Positions 51,280 through 62,947 are shown, counted from the stretch's first letter. The stretch is DNA of 64,000 nt from Clostridiales bacterium (GCA_021203365.1 JAJQBI010000079.1:18240-82239), one strand, 5' to 3'. Numbers and translations are program-made. Notes: a model not told the origin generated them from the letters alone.

Positions 51280-52023
51280 TTAATCCTCCTCCAGATGAAA
51301 CATCAGCACGGAAAGCAAAGTCATCCCCGCCGTCTCTGTGCGCAGGATCCGATGACCCAGAGTCACTGTTCTGGCTCCCGCGGCCACCGCCCGCTCCACC
51401 TCTGTTTCCTCAAAACCGCCCTCCGGTCCGATGAAAATCCCAACCGATTCTCCCGGAGAAATCGCCTTCAGAATCTCCCGGGTTTCCTCCATTCCTCTGG
51501 CAAGCTCATAGGGAAGAAGAAGCACGTCCAGAGACTGCGCCACTTTCAGTGCGCCGGAAAAATCCGTGACCGGAAGAATCTCCGGGATCCGCATGCGCCG
51601 GGACTGTTCCGCCGCGCTTCTGGCAATCTGCTGCCAGCGCTGGACCTTTTTTTCTGCTTTTTTTCCATCCAGGCGGACCACACTTCGCTTCATTTCCACT
51701 GGAACCACAGCCCAGGCCCCCAGCTCCACCGCCTTCTGGATGATCCAGTCCATTTTATCGCCTCTCGGAAGCCCCTGAAACAGGTAAATCCGGCTTTTCA
51801 GCTCATAATCCGGCTGCTGGGCGTAAAGAATATGCAGAAGGATTTCCTCCCCAGTCAGCGACTCTATCTCGCAGTGGTATTCCAGCTGCCCGTCGCTGAC
51901 CCAGAGCTCCTCCCCAACCTTCATCCGCAGGACATTCCGGATATGAATCACATCCCCGCCGTTTACGCAGATCCGGTGGCTTTCCTCCAGGATCTGGGAA
52001 GGTTCCACAAAAAGTCTCTGCAT
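51280..52023 (-). CDS. rsmE: 16S rRNA m3U1498 methyltransferase RsmE
   Basis: The 247-aa SPOUT methyltransferase has an N-terminal PUA-like part (HIRNVLRMKVGEELWVSDG), KRSVVRLDGKKAEKKVQRWQQIARSAAEQSRR and the knotted SAM site VGIFIGPEGGFEETEVE and LGHRILRTETAGM. It methylates U1498 in the 30S decoding region. The gene lies between prmA and the cysteine desulfurase gene with no gap, as often found in Firmicutes. Confidence 0.94.
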   Translation of the reverse strand: MQRLFVEPSQILEESHRICVNGGDVIHIRNVLRMKVGEELWVSDGQLEYHCEIESLTGEEILLHILYAQQPDYELKSRIYLFQGLPRGDKMDWIIQKAVELGAWAVVPVEMKRSVVRLDGKKAEKKVQRWQQIARSAAEQSRRMRIPEILPVTDFSGALKVAQSLDVLLLPYELARGMEETREILKAISPGESVGIFIGPEGGFEETEVERAVAAGARTVTLGHRILRTETAGMTLLSVLMFHLEED

Positions 52024-52027
52024 TCCC

Positions 52028-53038
52028 TCAGTCCTTCCTGGCCGTCACACAGACCCATTCTCCCTGCCGGGTCACCTCCACCAGCGTCAGGCCGGCCTCT
52101 TTCACCGCCTGAACCACCTGGTCTTCCTTCACATCCAGGATCCCGGAGGTAATATAATATCCGCCTTTCTTCATCGCGGGAAGAATGGCAGGGGTCAGCG
52201 CCAGGAGCACATCCGCCAGAATATTGGCAGCCACGATATCATATTTTTCATATCCCACCTGTGCCTGCACCGCCGGATCATTGATCACATTGCCGATGCG
52301 CATCTCAAAGGCTTCCTCCAAAATCCCGTTGGACGCCTTGTTCTCCGCCACCGCAGAGGCCGCACAGGGATCCAGATCCGTGCCCATCACATGAGCCGCC
52401 CCAAGCTTCAGGGCCACAATCCCCAGGATTCCGCTCCCGGTTCCCACATCCAGCAGACAGTCGCCCTTTTTCACGTATTCTTTCAGCTGCCGGATCACCA
52501 GCTGGGTTGTCTCATGCATTCCGGTTCCAAAGGCTGTTCCCGGATCCATATGCAGAATCATCCGATCCTGATCCTCCGCCTTTACTTCCTCCCAGGATGG
52601 AACAATAAGAATATCGTCCACATAAAACTGATGGAAAAATTCCTTCCAGTTGTTGATCCAGTCCTTATCCTCAGTCTGGGACACCTGGATGGTTCCCTCC
52701 CCGATATCCATAAAACTGCGAAGAGCCTCCAGCTCCTGACGTACCCGGATAAGGATTTCCTCCCGGTCCGCATCCTCCTCCAGATAGAAGTTCAGATACG
52801 CGGTCCCGTCTTCCCAGGGCATATCCGGGACAGGCTCTTCCGAAGCGGCTGCCGCCATGGGCGGACGAACCGGAATTCCATCGGGAACAATATCCACAAA
52901 CATCTGATCCAGATCCTCCTGAGACAACGGCTGTCTGTCTATAATCTCTGCACCCTCCAGCCCAAGCTCCGCCAGTGTACAGATGATCATGTCCTCCGCG
53001 TCTGCGGTTGTCTTAATCGTCAGACAATTCCATTTCAT
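52028..53038 (-). CDS. prmA: Ribosomal protein L11 methyltransferase PrmA
   Basis: The 336-aa protein has the PrmA N-terminal region (MKWNCLTIKTTADAEDMI, then a longer acidic insert) and a class I SAM domain (LLDVGTGSGILGIVALKLGAAH and GTDLDPCAASA, then ANILADVLLALTP). It trimethylates L11 in the cytoplasm. ATG 53038 follows GGAGAAT closely, so I reject the longer frame. It lies four bases before rsmE. A terminator and about 130 bases part it from dnaJ. Confidence 0.92.
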   Translation of the reverse strand: MKWNCLTIKTTADAEDMIICTLAELGLEGAEIIDRQPLSQEDLDQMFVDIVPDGIPVRPPMAAAASEEPVPDMPWEDGTAYLNFYLEEDADREEILIRVRQELEALRSFMDIGEGTIQVSQTEDKDWINNWKEFFHQFYVDDILIVPSWEEVKAEDQDRMILHMDPGTAFGTGMHETTQLVIRQLKEYVKKGDCLLDVGTGSGILGIVALKLGAAHVMGTDLDPCAASAVAENKASNGILEEAFEMRIGNVINDPAVQAQVGYEKYDIVAANILADVLLALTPAILPAMKKGGYYITSGILDVKEDQVVQAVKEAGLTLVEVTRQGEWVCVTARKD

Positions 53039-53162
53039 TTTTATTCTCCAATTCTCACAGGTTTTCCCGTCCCCCGGCACACGCCGCGGCCATGCCCGCC
53101 TTCGCCGGAAAAGACATCACTAACCGTACACGATACATGATTTAGGCAAGGTTGTCAAGACA

Positions 53163-53190
53163 GAAAAACCCGGGGCTGCCCACCCCGGGA
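53163..53190 (-). terminator. Terminator after dnaJ
   Basis: On the minus strand a CCCGGGG...CCCCGGG stem with a 7-nt loop is followed by TTTTT. It parts the hrcA-dnaJ operon from prmA. Confidence 0.75.
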
Positions 53191-53209
53191 ATCGACCTCT
53201 GTCCGATTG

Positions 53210-54415
53210 TCACTCATCCTCAAGATCTTCAAAGCTTTCCTTCAGTTTATCAAAAGCTTCTTTAAACGGACGTTTCTTCTTCTCGCCCTTGCCGGTTTCA
53301 TCGTTTCCGCTGTAAGGACGGTTTCCACAGGCCGCATCAAAAGCCCGCAGAGCTTCCTTCGCATCCTCGTTCAGCTTCGTGGGGACCTGCACCACCAGGG
53401 TGACAAAATGATCTCCCCGGATGTTCTTATTGCGCAGTGAGGGAACACCCTTTCCCTTCAGGCGGATCCGGGTATCCGTCTGCGTGCCCGGCTTCACCTC
53501 ATAAGTCACCTCTCCGTCCACGGTATTGATCTGTACATCCCCTCCCAGAGCTGCCTGGGCAAAGGTAATCGGCGCCGTGGAATAGATATTCATATCCTGC
53601 CTCTGGAAAATCGGGTGACGGGCCACGTTCACCTCCACAAGCAGATCGCCTCTGGAGCCTCCGTTGGTGCCCGGCTCTCCCTTCTCCCGGATGCGTATGC
53701 TCTGCCCGTTGTCAATTCCGGCGGGCACGGAAACCTTTATCTTCTTTCTGGAGGAGGTGTAACCGGTACCCCGGCAGCTTGGACACTTATCCCGGATCAC
53801 AGTTCCGGTACCGTTGCAGTCCGGACAGGTCTGCACATTGCGGACCATGCCAAACATAGACTGCTGCGTATATACGATCTGTCCTTCCCCGCCGCACTTC
53901 GAACAGGTAACCGGAGATGTCCCCGGTTTTGCCCCGGTTCCGTGGCAGGAGGTACACTCATCCTTCAGCGTAATCTCCAGTTCCTTCTCACAGCCAAAAA
54001 CGGCTTCCTCGAAGGTAATATTGATCCGGGCGCGAAGGCTGGCTCCCTTCATGGGGCCTCTGCTGCCGCCCCGCCGTCCGCGGCCGGTGCTGCCCCCGAA
54101 AAGGTCACCGAAAATATCTCCGAAAATGTCATTGATGTCGGCGCTGTTAAAATCAAATCCTCCGAAGCCGCTTCCGCCGCCCCCGTTTTCAAAGGCCGCA
54201 TGGCCATACTGGTCATACTGCTTTCTCTTTTCGGGATCGCTCAAAATGCCGTAGGCCTCTGTGGCCTCCTTGAATTTCGCCTCCGCTTCTTTATCACCCG
54301 GATTTACATCCGGGTGATACTTTTTCGCCAGCTGACGATATGCTTTTTTTAACGCGGCGTCGTCGGCGTTTTTATCCACGCCAAGGACTTCATAATAATC
54401 TCTCTTATCAGCCAT
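53210..54415 (-). CDS. dnaJ: Chaperone DnaJ
   Basis: At 401 aa it has the full type I order: J domain with HPD ([13 protein letters not shown], then [11 protein letters not shown]), a G/F-rich linker with several GG and FGDLFGG units, four CxxCxGxG zinc motifs ([32 protein letters not shown]) and the C-terminal beta domain. It delivers substrates to DnaK and stimulates its ATPase. It is the last gene of the HrcA-controlled operon, followed by a terminator. Confidence 0.97.
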   Translation of the reverse strand: MADKRDYYEVLGVDKNADDAALKKAYRQLAKKYHPDVNPGDKEAEAKFKEATEAYGILSDPEKRKQYDQYGHAAFENGGGGSGFGGFDFNSADINDIFGDIFGDLFGGSTGRGRRGGSRGPMKGASLRARINITFEEAVFGCEKELEITLKDECTSCHGTGAKPGTSPVTCSKCGGEGQIVYTQQSMFGMVRNVQTCPDCNGTGTVIRDKCPSCRGTGYTSSRKKIKVSVPAGIDNGQSIRIREKGEPGTNGGSRGDLLVEVNVARHPIFQRQDMNIYSTAPITFAQAALGGDVQINTVDGEVTYEVKPGTQTDTRIRLKGKGVPSLRNKNIRGDHFVTLVVQVPTKLNEDAKEALRAFDAACGNRPYSGNDETGKGEKKKRPFKEAFDKLKESFEDLEDE

Positions 54416-54459
54416 GATCCTGTTTCCTATACTCTAAGATTTCCCTGATCTGAATGTGA

Positions 54460-56373
<1,914 letters not shown>

Positions 56374-56406
56374 TTATACATCTATAATTTCCGGTTTCTC
56401 AAAAAC

Positions 56407-57084
56407 CTAATTGGCAACCTTTACCATACTGTGGCGAACCACAAAGTCTTTGTAGGTGTAGCCCTTCTGCAGTTCTTCCACAACCATGTTCTCACCCACG
56501 GACTCATCCTCCACATGCATGACCGCATTGTGAAGATCCGGATTGAATTCCTTTCCCACCGCCTCGATGGGTTTCACTCCCAGACCGTCCATTGTGGTGA
56601 GCAGCTGTTTATAAATCATCCGCATGCCGTCGGCGAAAGCATCTTCCTCCGGCGCCTGAGCCATGCCTCTCTCAAAATTGTCCATCACCGGAAGGATTTT
56701 CTCCACAATATCCCGGGCCCCGATGATGTACATGCTGGATTTCTCTTTCTCCGTGCGCTTGCGGTAATTGTCAAACTCAGCCATGCTCCGCTTCAGGCGG
56801 TCTGTAAGTTCCTCCACCTGCTGCGTGAGCTTTTCTTTTTCTTTATCTTTTTTCTTCTTCCCAAAGAAGGATGTTTTGGATTTTCCGTCTGCGGTGTCCT
56901 CATCGGATCCCGTCTCCTTCGGGGCCTCCGGAGTCTCCTCCGTCTTGTTCCCGTCTTCCGGAGCCTTCTCCTCCGTCTGTGCTGTTTCCGGCTCCTTCGG
57001 GGCTTCCTGCTCCGTTTCTTCCCCGCCGGTTACCGGAATCTCATCTGTCTCCTCCTGGGATACTGTCTTATTCTCTTCTGCCAC
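56407..57084 (-). CDS. grpE: Nucleotide exchange factor GrpE
   Basis: This 225-aa protein opens with a long acidic, low-complexity part (about 80 residues of Glu, Thr, Pro), then a coiled coil (EKLTQQVEELTDRLKRSMAEFDNYRKRTEKE) and a beta domain with VKPIEAVGKEFNPDLHNAVMH and QKGYTYKDFVVRHSMVKVAN at the end, the GrpE signature. It releases ADP from DnaK. The start codon is GTG 57084 after AGGTGG. The acidic extension is longer than in E. coli but common in clostridia. Confidence 0.95.
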   Translation of the reverse strand: MAEENKTVSQEETDEIPVTGGEETEQEAPKEPETAQTEEKAPEDGNKTEETPEAPKETGSDEDTADGKSKTSFFGKKKKDKEKEKLTQQVEELTDRLKRSMAEFDNYRKRTEKEKSSMYIIGARDIVEKILPVMDNFERGMAQAPEEDAFADGMRMIYKQLLTTMDGLGVKPIEAVGKEFNPDLHNAVMHVEDESVGENMVVEELQKGYTYKDFVVRHSMVKVAN

Positions 57085-57158
57085 CAGCTATCGACCACCT
57101 TTCTGTATCTGTTTATGGCAAAAGACATTTGGCCGCTGTTCTTCCGTCCTCCTGTCCT

Positions 57159-58199
57159 CTATGTCTTTGTATCAAAAACCTTATCCAGCTCTGTCTTCAG
57201 CTTCTTCAGGCTCTCCACCACATTCTCGTAATCCATGCGTTTCGGTCCGATGATTCCAATGGTTCCGTGCAGTCCAGCTCCCAGCTCGTAAGTCGCAGTC
57301 ACCACGCTGCAGTCCTTCATGGACGCATTGGGAAGCTCCTCGCCGATGTATACCTGGATACCGGTGTTCCCGTCCCCGGCCATCCGGTCCTTCACAATGT
57401 CCATCAGCTGCTGCTTCTCCTCAAACGCAGAGATCAGCTCACTGGCTCTGGATTTGTCGGCAAGCTCCGGATACTTAAATATATTCGTGGCTCCCGAGGT
57501 ATAAATCTCCATATCATCCTCGTCCACATGAATCATTGCCGCCACCGCATCCAGCACCTTGGCAACCACACCGCTGTGGATGCCGGCCTGTTCCTTCAGC
57601 CGGGCAATCATCCCCAGATTGATATCCTGAATGGGAACACCATTTAAATTGGTGTTCAGAAGAAGGTTCAGCTTCAGGAGCGTCTGATCGTCCATCCCCT
57701 CGTCTATGCGGATCACCTGATTCCGGATGGCGTTGCTGTCGTTCATAACCACAGCCACCAGCTGGTTCTCATTCGCACGGGAAAGCTGAATGAACTTAAT
57801 GCGGCTTCCGCTGTACTGGGGTACTGAGATCATTGTCGCGTAATTGGTATCCGATGCAAGGTCTTTCGCCACCTGCTTCAGCACCTTATCCATCTTATCT
57901 GTCTTCTCAATTACAAGATCACGAAGCTCGGCAATCTCCGCCTCCTTTTCCCTCATCAGCTCATCCACATACAGACGGTAACCCTTGTCGGAAGGGATCC
58001 GGCCGGCTGAGGTGTGGGGCTGCAGGATGTAACCCATCTCCGTCAGATCGGACATCTCATTTCGTATGGTTGCGGAGCTCACATTCAAATCCGCGTATTT
58101 GGAAATGGTTCTGGAGCCTACCGGCTCGCCGGTCTCCATATAGGTTTTGATGATGGCTTTCAGTATCTTCTTCTTGCGCGCATCCAGCTCTTCCCCCAT
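57159..58199 (-). CDS. hrcA: Heat-inducible transcription repressor HrcA
   Basis: At 346 aa it has HrcA length and the winged-helix N-terminus (RKKKILKAIIKTYMETGEPVGSRTI, then SSATIRNEMSDLTEMGYI) and GAF-like middle. HrcA binds CIRCE and represses the operon until heat titrates GroEL. It is the first gene of hrcA-grpE-dnaK-dnaJ and lies behind a perfect CIRCE at 58259-58285. AAAGGAG precedes ATG 58199. Confidence 0.97.
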   Translation of the reverse strand: MGEELDARKKKILKAIIKTYMETGEPVGSRTISKYADLNVSSATIRNEMSDLTEMGYILQPHTSAGRIPSDKGYRLYVDELMREKEAEIAELRDLVIEKTDKMDKVLKQVAKDLASDTNYATMISVPQYSGSRIKFIQLSRANENQLVAVVMNDSNAIRNQVIRIDEGMDDQTLLKLNLLLNTNLNGVPIQDINLGMIARLKEQAGIHSGVVAKVLDAVAAMIHVDEDDMEIYTSGATNIFKYPELADKSRASELISAFEEKQQLMDIVKDRMAGDGNTGIQVYIGEELPNASMKDCSVVTATYELGAGLHGTIGIIGPKRMDYENVVESLKKLKTELDKVFDTKT

Positions 58200-58258
58200 G
58201 AAGACATCTCCTTTCCTCCCATCGTATCTTCTGCTGTCTGACCTTTGTCAGCAGGTCG

Positions 58259-58285
58259 TTAGCACTCGTTCTTGTTGAGTGCTAA
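58259..58285. promoter_or_regulatory. CIRCE operator
   Basis: TTAGCACTC-N9-GAGTGCTAA, the perfect HrcA-binding inverted repeat, lies between the promoter and hrcA. Confidence 0.97.
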
Positions 58286-58299
58286 CACCCTACGGTCTT

Positions 58300-58328
58300 A
58301 AGATAGCACTGTTGTTTTGGTTTGTCAA
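58300..58328 (-). promoter_or_regulatory. Sigma-A promoter of the hrcA operon
   Basis: On the minus strand TTGACA (58328-58323), a 17-bp spacer and TATCTT (58305-58300) precede the CIRCE, so bound HrcA should block early transcription. Confidence 0.85.
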
Positions 58329-58398
58329 TATCTTTCACAAACTTTTTTAAAGATTTTGTAGTTTTTTCTGGAAAACCGGACCGCAAATCCTTTCCAGC

Positions 58399-58429
58399 AA
58401 AAAAGCCCCGGAACTTCCGGGGCTTTTTT
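58399..58429 (-). terminator. Terminator after secreted-protein gene
   Basis: A GCCCCGGAACTTCCGGGGC hairpin has A-runs on the left and T-runs on the right, so it can act on both strands. It lies seven bases after the stop codon of the minus-strand gene. Confidence 0.85.
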
Positions 58430-58436
58430 ACAACCT

Positions 58437-59819
58437 CTATTGCTCTGCCTGTGCCAGCAAAAGCTTCAGAACCACTGTCTCCAGGGAAGACGTCATAATC
58501 TCCCCTTCCTCCTCCAGTTCCTCCGAAGAAGCCGTCAGAAGATTCAGGGTATCCGAGGTGTCTCCCTCAAACTGAAGCACGGAGGTCAGTTCCCCCGTCT
58601 GCAGGGCGGCGCTCAGGGTCATGATATTTCCCTCCGCCTGCCAGGTAAAATGATCGCAGGTGAAATCCAGCGTCTCTCCCTCCTGTGTGACTGTCCCGTC
58701 CGCATCCACGGTCAGAAGCTCCTCACCCCCGGCTCCCAGCCGGAAGCTTACACCGTACTCCCCGGAGGCTTCCACATAGGACGTGGAAAGATTCAGATCC
58801 AGGGAGCCGTCCGCTTCCCCGGTCCGGATCAGGAAGGAAATGTCGTTTGTGACCTCTCCTTCTTCCCGGGTCACCTCCCGTGAGAAAATCGCGCTCATGT
58901 TTTCTCCGGCATCGACATCTTTAATATAGAAGGCAGCCTCCACATTTTCTCCGGCAGTCTCTCCACCTCTGTCTGCATACTCAAGGGAAAGCTCGAAGCT
59001 TCCATCCATGGGCGCCGTATCTGCCGTAACAGCGGCAATGTCATAATCCGGCGTACAATACACACAGATGGTGACATCTGAAAGCGTTTCCTCAAAAATC
59101 TCCGATACATTATCGTGAAACGCAGCGATGTCCTCATCGGTAACCTCCATCTCCCCGATGTTCTCCAGAATTCCCCGGCACTCCTCATCCTCCACAAGAA
59201 AATCCGCGGTGCCCGTCGCCAGATTCACCAGCGTTTCTTTCTCAAACACCATGCCGGCGCCGGAACACAGGACAGATTCCCCGTTGTACTCATAGTACTG
59301 ATCGGAAACAGAGGAAAAAGTCATATTGTCTGCCATGGCGGAAATCTCATCGCCGCAGGCGTCCAGATACCGTTCCGCCAGCGCTTCATAATCCACCTCT
59401 TCCAGAATCGAAAGCACTTCATCCATATGCTCCATTTCCTCGGAATCTCCCAGCGTGGCCTCCAGTGTAACAGAATCCGCAAGATATTCCAGGGTCTCCT
59501 CCAGATTCAGACTGAACACGGTATCCGTAAGCTCCGGCACTGAGGCGTAAAGGTTTCCGCTGTTCGAGTCCAGAAAGAGATTTCCCTCCAGAAGGGAAGT
59601 CTGTGCATAATACAGCACCGCGCGCAGCAGACCGTCCTCATCGTTACTCATAAGATCCAGGGATAGACGCAGAGGGCAATAGTCCCCCAGTCCGGAAATA
59701 TTGGTGGAATCTATCTGAATCCACAGATTCGCCTCCCCGGAGGCATACACAGGCGCCGTCAGACTGAAGGCGGCCAACGCAGCGCCAAGTCCGATTCCCA
59801 AAAACCTTTTCTTTTTCAT
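58437..59819 (-). CDS. Uncharacterised secreted protein
   Basis: A 460-aa protein with a signal peptide (MKKKRFLGIGLGAALAAFSL, likely cut after PVYASG near residue 28). The mature part is acidic and predicted beta-rich, with no Cys lipobox and no membrane helix; the motifs (LRLSLDLMSNDEDG, SLDLNLSTSYVEASGEYG) do not point to a family I recognise. It could be exported and soluble or loosely wall-bound. GAGGAAAGGAG precedes its ATG. It lies 68 bases after a zinc-ribbon/membrane protein gene and may share that promoter (61169-61198). Confidence 0.7.
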   Translation of the reverse strand: MKKKRFLGIGLGAALAAFSLTAPVYASGEANLWIQIDSTNISGLGDYCPLRLSLDLMSNDEDGLLRAVLYYAQTSLLEGNLFLDSNSGNLYASVPELTDTVFSLNLEETLEYLADSVTLEATLGDSEEMEHMDEVLSILEEVDYEALAERYLDACGDEISAMADNMTFSSVSDQYYEYNGESVLCSGAGMVFEKETLVNLATGTADFLVEDEECRGILENIGEMEVTDEDIAAFHDNVSEIFEETLSDVTICVYCTPDYDIAAVTADTAPMDGSFELSLEYADRGGETAGENVEAAFYIKDVDAGENMSAIFSREVTREEGEVTNDISFLIRTGEADGSLDLNLSTSYVEASGEYGVSFRLGAGGEELLTVDADGTVTQEGETLDFTCDHFTWQAEGNIMTLSAALQTGELTSVLQFEGDTSDTLNLLTASSEELEEEGEIMTSSLETVVLKLLLAQAEQ

Positions 59820-59887
59820 TAAGAAACTCCTTTCCTCTTTTGAAGCTCAGCCAAACATTTTCGAAACGTTACACAAAAACTGTTTCC

Positions 59888-61051
59888 TTATGGCTGTTTC
59901 CATTTACTGACTGCTGCATTTCCGCCGGTCTTCACATCCTGAATCAGGGCGCCCAGCTCCCGGATCGCCGCATCTGTATCCTTCCAGGGAAGAACCTCCT
60001 CAAATCCGGTGAAGCCTTCCCTCTCAAATCCGAAAACAGATTTTTTCCTTCGGATATCCACAACCCCCAGGCCGTCCGCAACCCGGATCCGCAGGATAAG
60101 ATCGTCCTTGATGGAAAAGAAGATTATGTACGCAATGGTCAGAATCGCAGATACCACCATGAAGAAGGTCCAGATATTTGTATCATACTGTGACGCCATA
60201 TAAAAAATAGCAAGGGCAGGTGAGAAAAGCAGTATTTTCAGCCAGTGCCGCTGTCCTTTCATAGTCACACTTACCGCAATTCCTCCGGCCAGTATCAGAA
60301 TTCCCAGGACCGGCCCCAGAAGCCCCGGATCATAATAGGAATCTATGGTCATTGATCCTATAATGCTGCCAATCCCGCAGCCAATCAGCATATACAGAAT
60401 TCCCAGGAGAAGAAACAGACCATTTGTGCGTTTCCCCTTGGAAATCTCAATTCCGGAGATATTATGAAGCATGAATTCATTCTCATAAAATATTCTCCCC
60501 AGATTGGACTTCCCCGTGGCACGGAAAATCAGGCGCCGGTTGGTAACCTGCAGCCGGCCCTCCGCTCTTTTATAAGGAAAAATCGTCCGCAGCACCGCAA
60601 AATTATACTGCCGGATCGGAATTTCCCCTTCCATGGGAACAATACACTTATCCACGATGGGCATGTTTCTCTCATAAGCGCCGCCCTTGCTGACATTCCC
60701 TTCCGTCATGGAATTCTGAAAGGTCTCCGCGGATTTCCTTCCCGCATCCATTGCCCGATTTGCTGCCTGACGAAAACGCTCCGAATTCCTGTCATTATTA
60801 AAGGATGCACCGGAACGACGGCTTCCATCCGGGCCGGTCCCTGTGTTTCGGCGCGAATACTGTCCGTTTCCATAACCGGGCTGTCGCATCACCTCATATC
60901 CCTGGGAGCCGTTCCCATATGAATTGTCCGCGGACGGGCCATTTCCATAGGAATCCTCTGTCCCATAGGGATCCACGGTCAGCGGACCGGACCGGCAGTT
61001 GCAGACCTCTCCATCCTGCAGACTTCTCCCACAATACTTACAAAATGGCAT
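59888..61051 (-). CDS. Zinc-ribbon membrane protein with PH-like region
   Basis: The 387-aa protein begins with a zinc ribbon (MPFCKYCGRSLQDGEVCNC), then about 90 Gly/Asn/Ser/Tyr-rich residues, a PH/GRAM-like region (CIVPMEGEIPIRQYNFAVLR, ...GRLQVTNRRLIFRATG) and three to four membrane helices (about residues 208-310), and ends with a second soluble part (IRVADGLGVVDIRRKKSVFGF). PH-like segments of this kind are found in bacterial membrane proteins of unknown role. AAAGGAG precedes ATG 61051. No function can be given. Confidence 0.75.
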   Translation of the reverse strand: MPFCKYCGRSLQDGEVCNCRSGPLTVDPYGTEDSYGNGPSADNSYGNGSQGYEVMRQPGYGNGQYSRRNTGTGPDGSRRSGASFNNDRNSERFRQAANRAMDAGRKSAETFQNSMTEGNVSKGGAYERNMPIVDKCIVPMEGEIPIRQYNFAVLRTIFPYKRAEGRLQVTNRRLIFRATGKSNLGRIFYENEFMLHNISGIEISKGKRTNGLFLLLGILYMLIGCGIGSIIGSMTIDSYYDPGLLGPVLGILILAGGIAVSVTMKGQRHWLKILLFSPALAIFYMASQYDTNIWTFFMVVSAILTIAYIIFFSIKDDLILRIRVADGLGVVDIRRKKSVFGFEREGFTGFEEVLPWKDTDAAIRELGALIQDVKTGGNAAVSKWKQP

Positions 61052-61168
61052 AGTTTTCTCCTTTCCTGTCTCCTGGGCGCTGTATGAAGGCGTCCGTTAT
61101 GTTACTATTCACATCTGCCTGCTCTAAGTCAGCTGTAATATAGTAACAAATTATAAATTGTCGAAATT

Positions 61169-61198
61169 ATTATAGCATTGACGCTTCATGACTGTCAA
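61169..61198 (-). promoter_or_regulatory. Promoter of zinc-ribbon/secreted-protein operon
   Basis: On the minus strand TTGACA (61198-61193), an 18-bp spacer and TATAAT (61174-61169). A 10-bp inverted repeat with one mismatch (61180-61189 and 61202-61211) overlaps the -35 and may be an operator. Confidence 0.75.
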
Positions 61199-61227
61199 TG
61201 AATGAAGCATCCCTTCCGGCGCAAAAC

Positions 61228-61265
61228 AGCGCCTGCCCCACTGTGTATGGGGCAGACGCTGTGTG
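61228..61265 (-). terminator. Terminator after VOC gene
   Basis: On the minus strand a 14-bp stem (with a G-U pair) and 7-nt loop end in TTTTG, just after the VOC stop codon. Confidence 0.65.
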
Positions 61266-61278
61266 TCTTCTCTTTTCT

Positions 61279-61725
61279 TTACGGCTGCTTCGCACCGATC
61301 TCCAGCAGAATTCCGGCTTCCTCCTCCAGATCCGCGTAGGCTACAATAGGTTTCCCGTCCGGGAAACGGACATCCAGTTTTGGCGGTCTTCCGGAAACCC
61401 GCTCCGCCATTTCCACCACATCCTGGAAGGATTCTTCCGTCTTCAGGACTACATGATGGACCCCAGGTCCCCTGGAATCCAGAAAATCCTGGTAAACAGA
61501 AGGCCCTGTCGGCTCAATCAGCTCAATTTCATAATTGTCTCCCCGATAAATGGCCGTTTTCATGGGCAGACCGGGACCTGTCTTTCCGTTTATCATTTTA
61601 TCGTCAAAAAATGCCCCGTCTCCCAGTTCAAAAGGCCCGTAGCCAAGCTCTTCCCTGTAGATTTTTACAGCGCTCTCAAGGTTTCTTACAACAATTCCCA
61701 GATGAAAAACCGAACCAAATTTCAT
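61279..61725 (-). CDS. VOC-family protein (glyoxalase/dioxygenase fold)
   Basis: At 148 aa it has two beta-alpha-beta-beta-beta modules: FGSVFHLGIVVRNLESAVKIYREELGYGPF and PGVHHVVLKTEESFQDVVEMAERVSG. His near residue 8, His near 92, and Glu near the end could be metal ligands. The layout resembles methylmalonyl-CoA epimerases and other VOC enzymes; the substrate is unknown. GAGGAAAG precedes ATG 61725. It stands alone between two plus/minus promoters. Confidence 0.8.
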   Translation of the reverse strand: MKFGSVFHLGIVVRNLESAVKIYREELGYGPFELGDGAFFDDKMINGKTGPGLPMKTAIYRGDNYEIELIEPTGPSVYQDFLDSRGPGVHHVVLKTEESFQDVVEMAERVSGRPPKLDVRFPDGKPIVAYADLEEEAGILLEIGAKQP

Positions 61726-61819
61726 TTCACTTTCCTCTTCTTTCTCTTTGTTATGGCTTTATTTTATACTTTAATAAAAAATCAGGATTGTCTATTTTTG
61801 CTGTATATCAGGTAAAATT

Positions 61820-61848
61820 TTGACGAATTATTTCTCCTGTGCTATAGT
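61820..61848 (+). promoter_or_regulatory. Promoter of aldo/keto reductase gene
   Basis: TTGACG at 61820-61825, a 17-bp spacer and TATAGT at 61843-61848. A palindromic repeat unit (61860-61933) follows in the leader. Confidence 0.7.
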
Positions 61849-61859
61849 ATCTTTATAAT

Positions 61860-61933
61860 TGAAGCGACAAAAAGTATTTTGTCGCTATGATACCAGAATT
61901 TCTCCGCACTTCGTGCTCACGAAATTCTGACAT
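61860..61933 (+). repeat. Palindromic repeat family, copy E
   Basis: GAAGCGACAAAAAGTATTTTG with TCGCTATGATAC is followed by a GAATTTC...GAAATTC hairpin. It matches the first modules of copy D and lies in the leader of the aldo/keto reductase gene. Confidence 0.65.
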
Positions 61934-61975
61934 CATCTTTATAACCCATTTACAAGAAAAGAAAGGATGCCTGTT

Positions 61976-62947
61976 ATGAAAATCAAAGGTCTGAATGCCG
62001 ATCTCGCACCCATTATGATAGGGACCTCTTCCGCCCTTTTTACCGATGAAAATACGCCGTGGATTCCCACGAACCTTTCCAGGGAAGAGCAGTTTTCCGT
62101 GATCGATGAGCTTTGGGATATGGGGCTGCACTGTTTTGACTGCGCGGCCGGCTATGGAGAGGGGGTTCTGGGGGCTTACCTGGAATCCAGAAAACGAACG
62201 GAAGAGGCGGTTATTCTCACCAAGGGCTGCCATCCAGGTCCGCTTCGAAAAAGGGTTACCCCCTATGATCTGCTCAGCGACTTTCACGATTCCCTCGCAC
62301 GGCTAAAACGCGGCTATATTGATATTTACATGCTGCACCGGGACGATCCGGACGTACCGGTTTCAGAGATCATCCCGGTTCTGGACCGTCTGCAAAAAGA
62401 GGGAAAAATCGGTATATACGGAGCCTCCAACTGGTCCATGGAGCGGGTGCGCGAGGCCAACCGGTTTGCCATGGAGAACGGCATGCATCCTTTCTCCGCG
62501 GTCAGTCCTCACTACAGCCTGGCGCATCAGATCCATGATCCCTGGGGCGGCGGCGTCTCCCTCACGGGGCCGGAGCATTCCCAGGATCGGAAATGGCTGA
62601 TTCAAAACCAGATTCCGGTTTTCGCATATTCCTCCATGTCCTGCGGATTCATCTCCGGTATGTTTAAAAGCCACGACCGGGAAGGCGCCAGATCCCTGCT
62701 GAGCCCGCCTGGAATCAAAGGGTATTACGCGGATGAAAATTTTGAGCGCCTGGCCAGAGCCGAGCAGCTCTCAGAAAAATACAATGTGACAGTCGCGCAG
62801 ATTTCCATGGCATGGCTTTTCTGCCAGGAGCTGCAGGTAATTCCCATCCAGGGCGGGAATAACGCCCGGATGTATCAGCAGACTCTGGACGCCGCAGATA
62901 TCCGGCTGACCGAATCCGAGGTAAAATGGCTGAATCTTGAGGAATAA
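61976..62947 (+). CDS. Aldo/keto reductase family protein
   Basis: The 323-aa protein has the AKR barrel motifs: FDCAAGYGEGVLGAYL (catalytic Asp and Tyr, about residue 45-55), AVILTKGCHP (Lys), DIYMLHRDDPDVPV (His) and PIQGGNNARMYQQTLDAADI near the NADPH site. It probably reduces a carbonyl on a sugar or small metabolite. ATG 61976 (MKIKGLNADL) is chosen as AAAGGA lies eight bases upstream; ATG 61967 overlaps that site. Confidence 0.88.
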   Translation: MKIKGLNADLAPIMIGTSSALFTDENTPWIPTNLSREEQFSVIDELWDMGLHCFDCAAGYGEGVLGAYLESRKRTEEAVILTKGCHPGPLRKRVTPYDLLSDFHDSLARLKRGYIDIYMLHRDDPDVPVSEIIPVLDRLQKEGKIGIYGASNWSMERVREANRFAMENGMHPFSAVSPHYSLAHQIHDPWGGGVSLTGPEHSQDRKWLIQNQIPVFAYSSMSCGFISGMFKSHDREGARSLLSPPGIKGYYADENFERLARAEQLSEKYNVTVAQISMAWLFCQELQVIPIQGGNNARMYQQTLDAADIRLTESEVKWLNLEE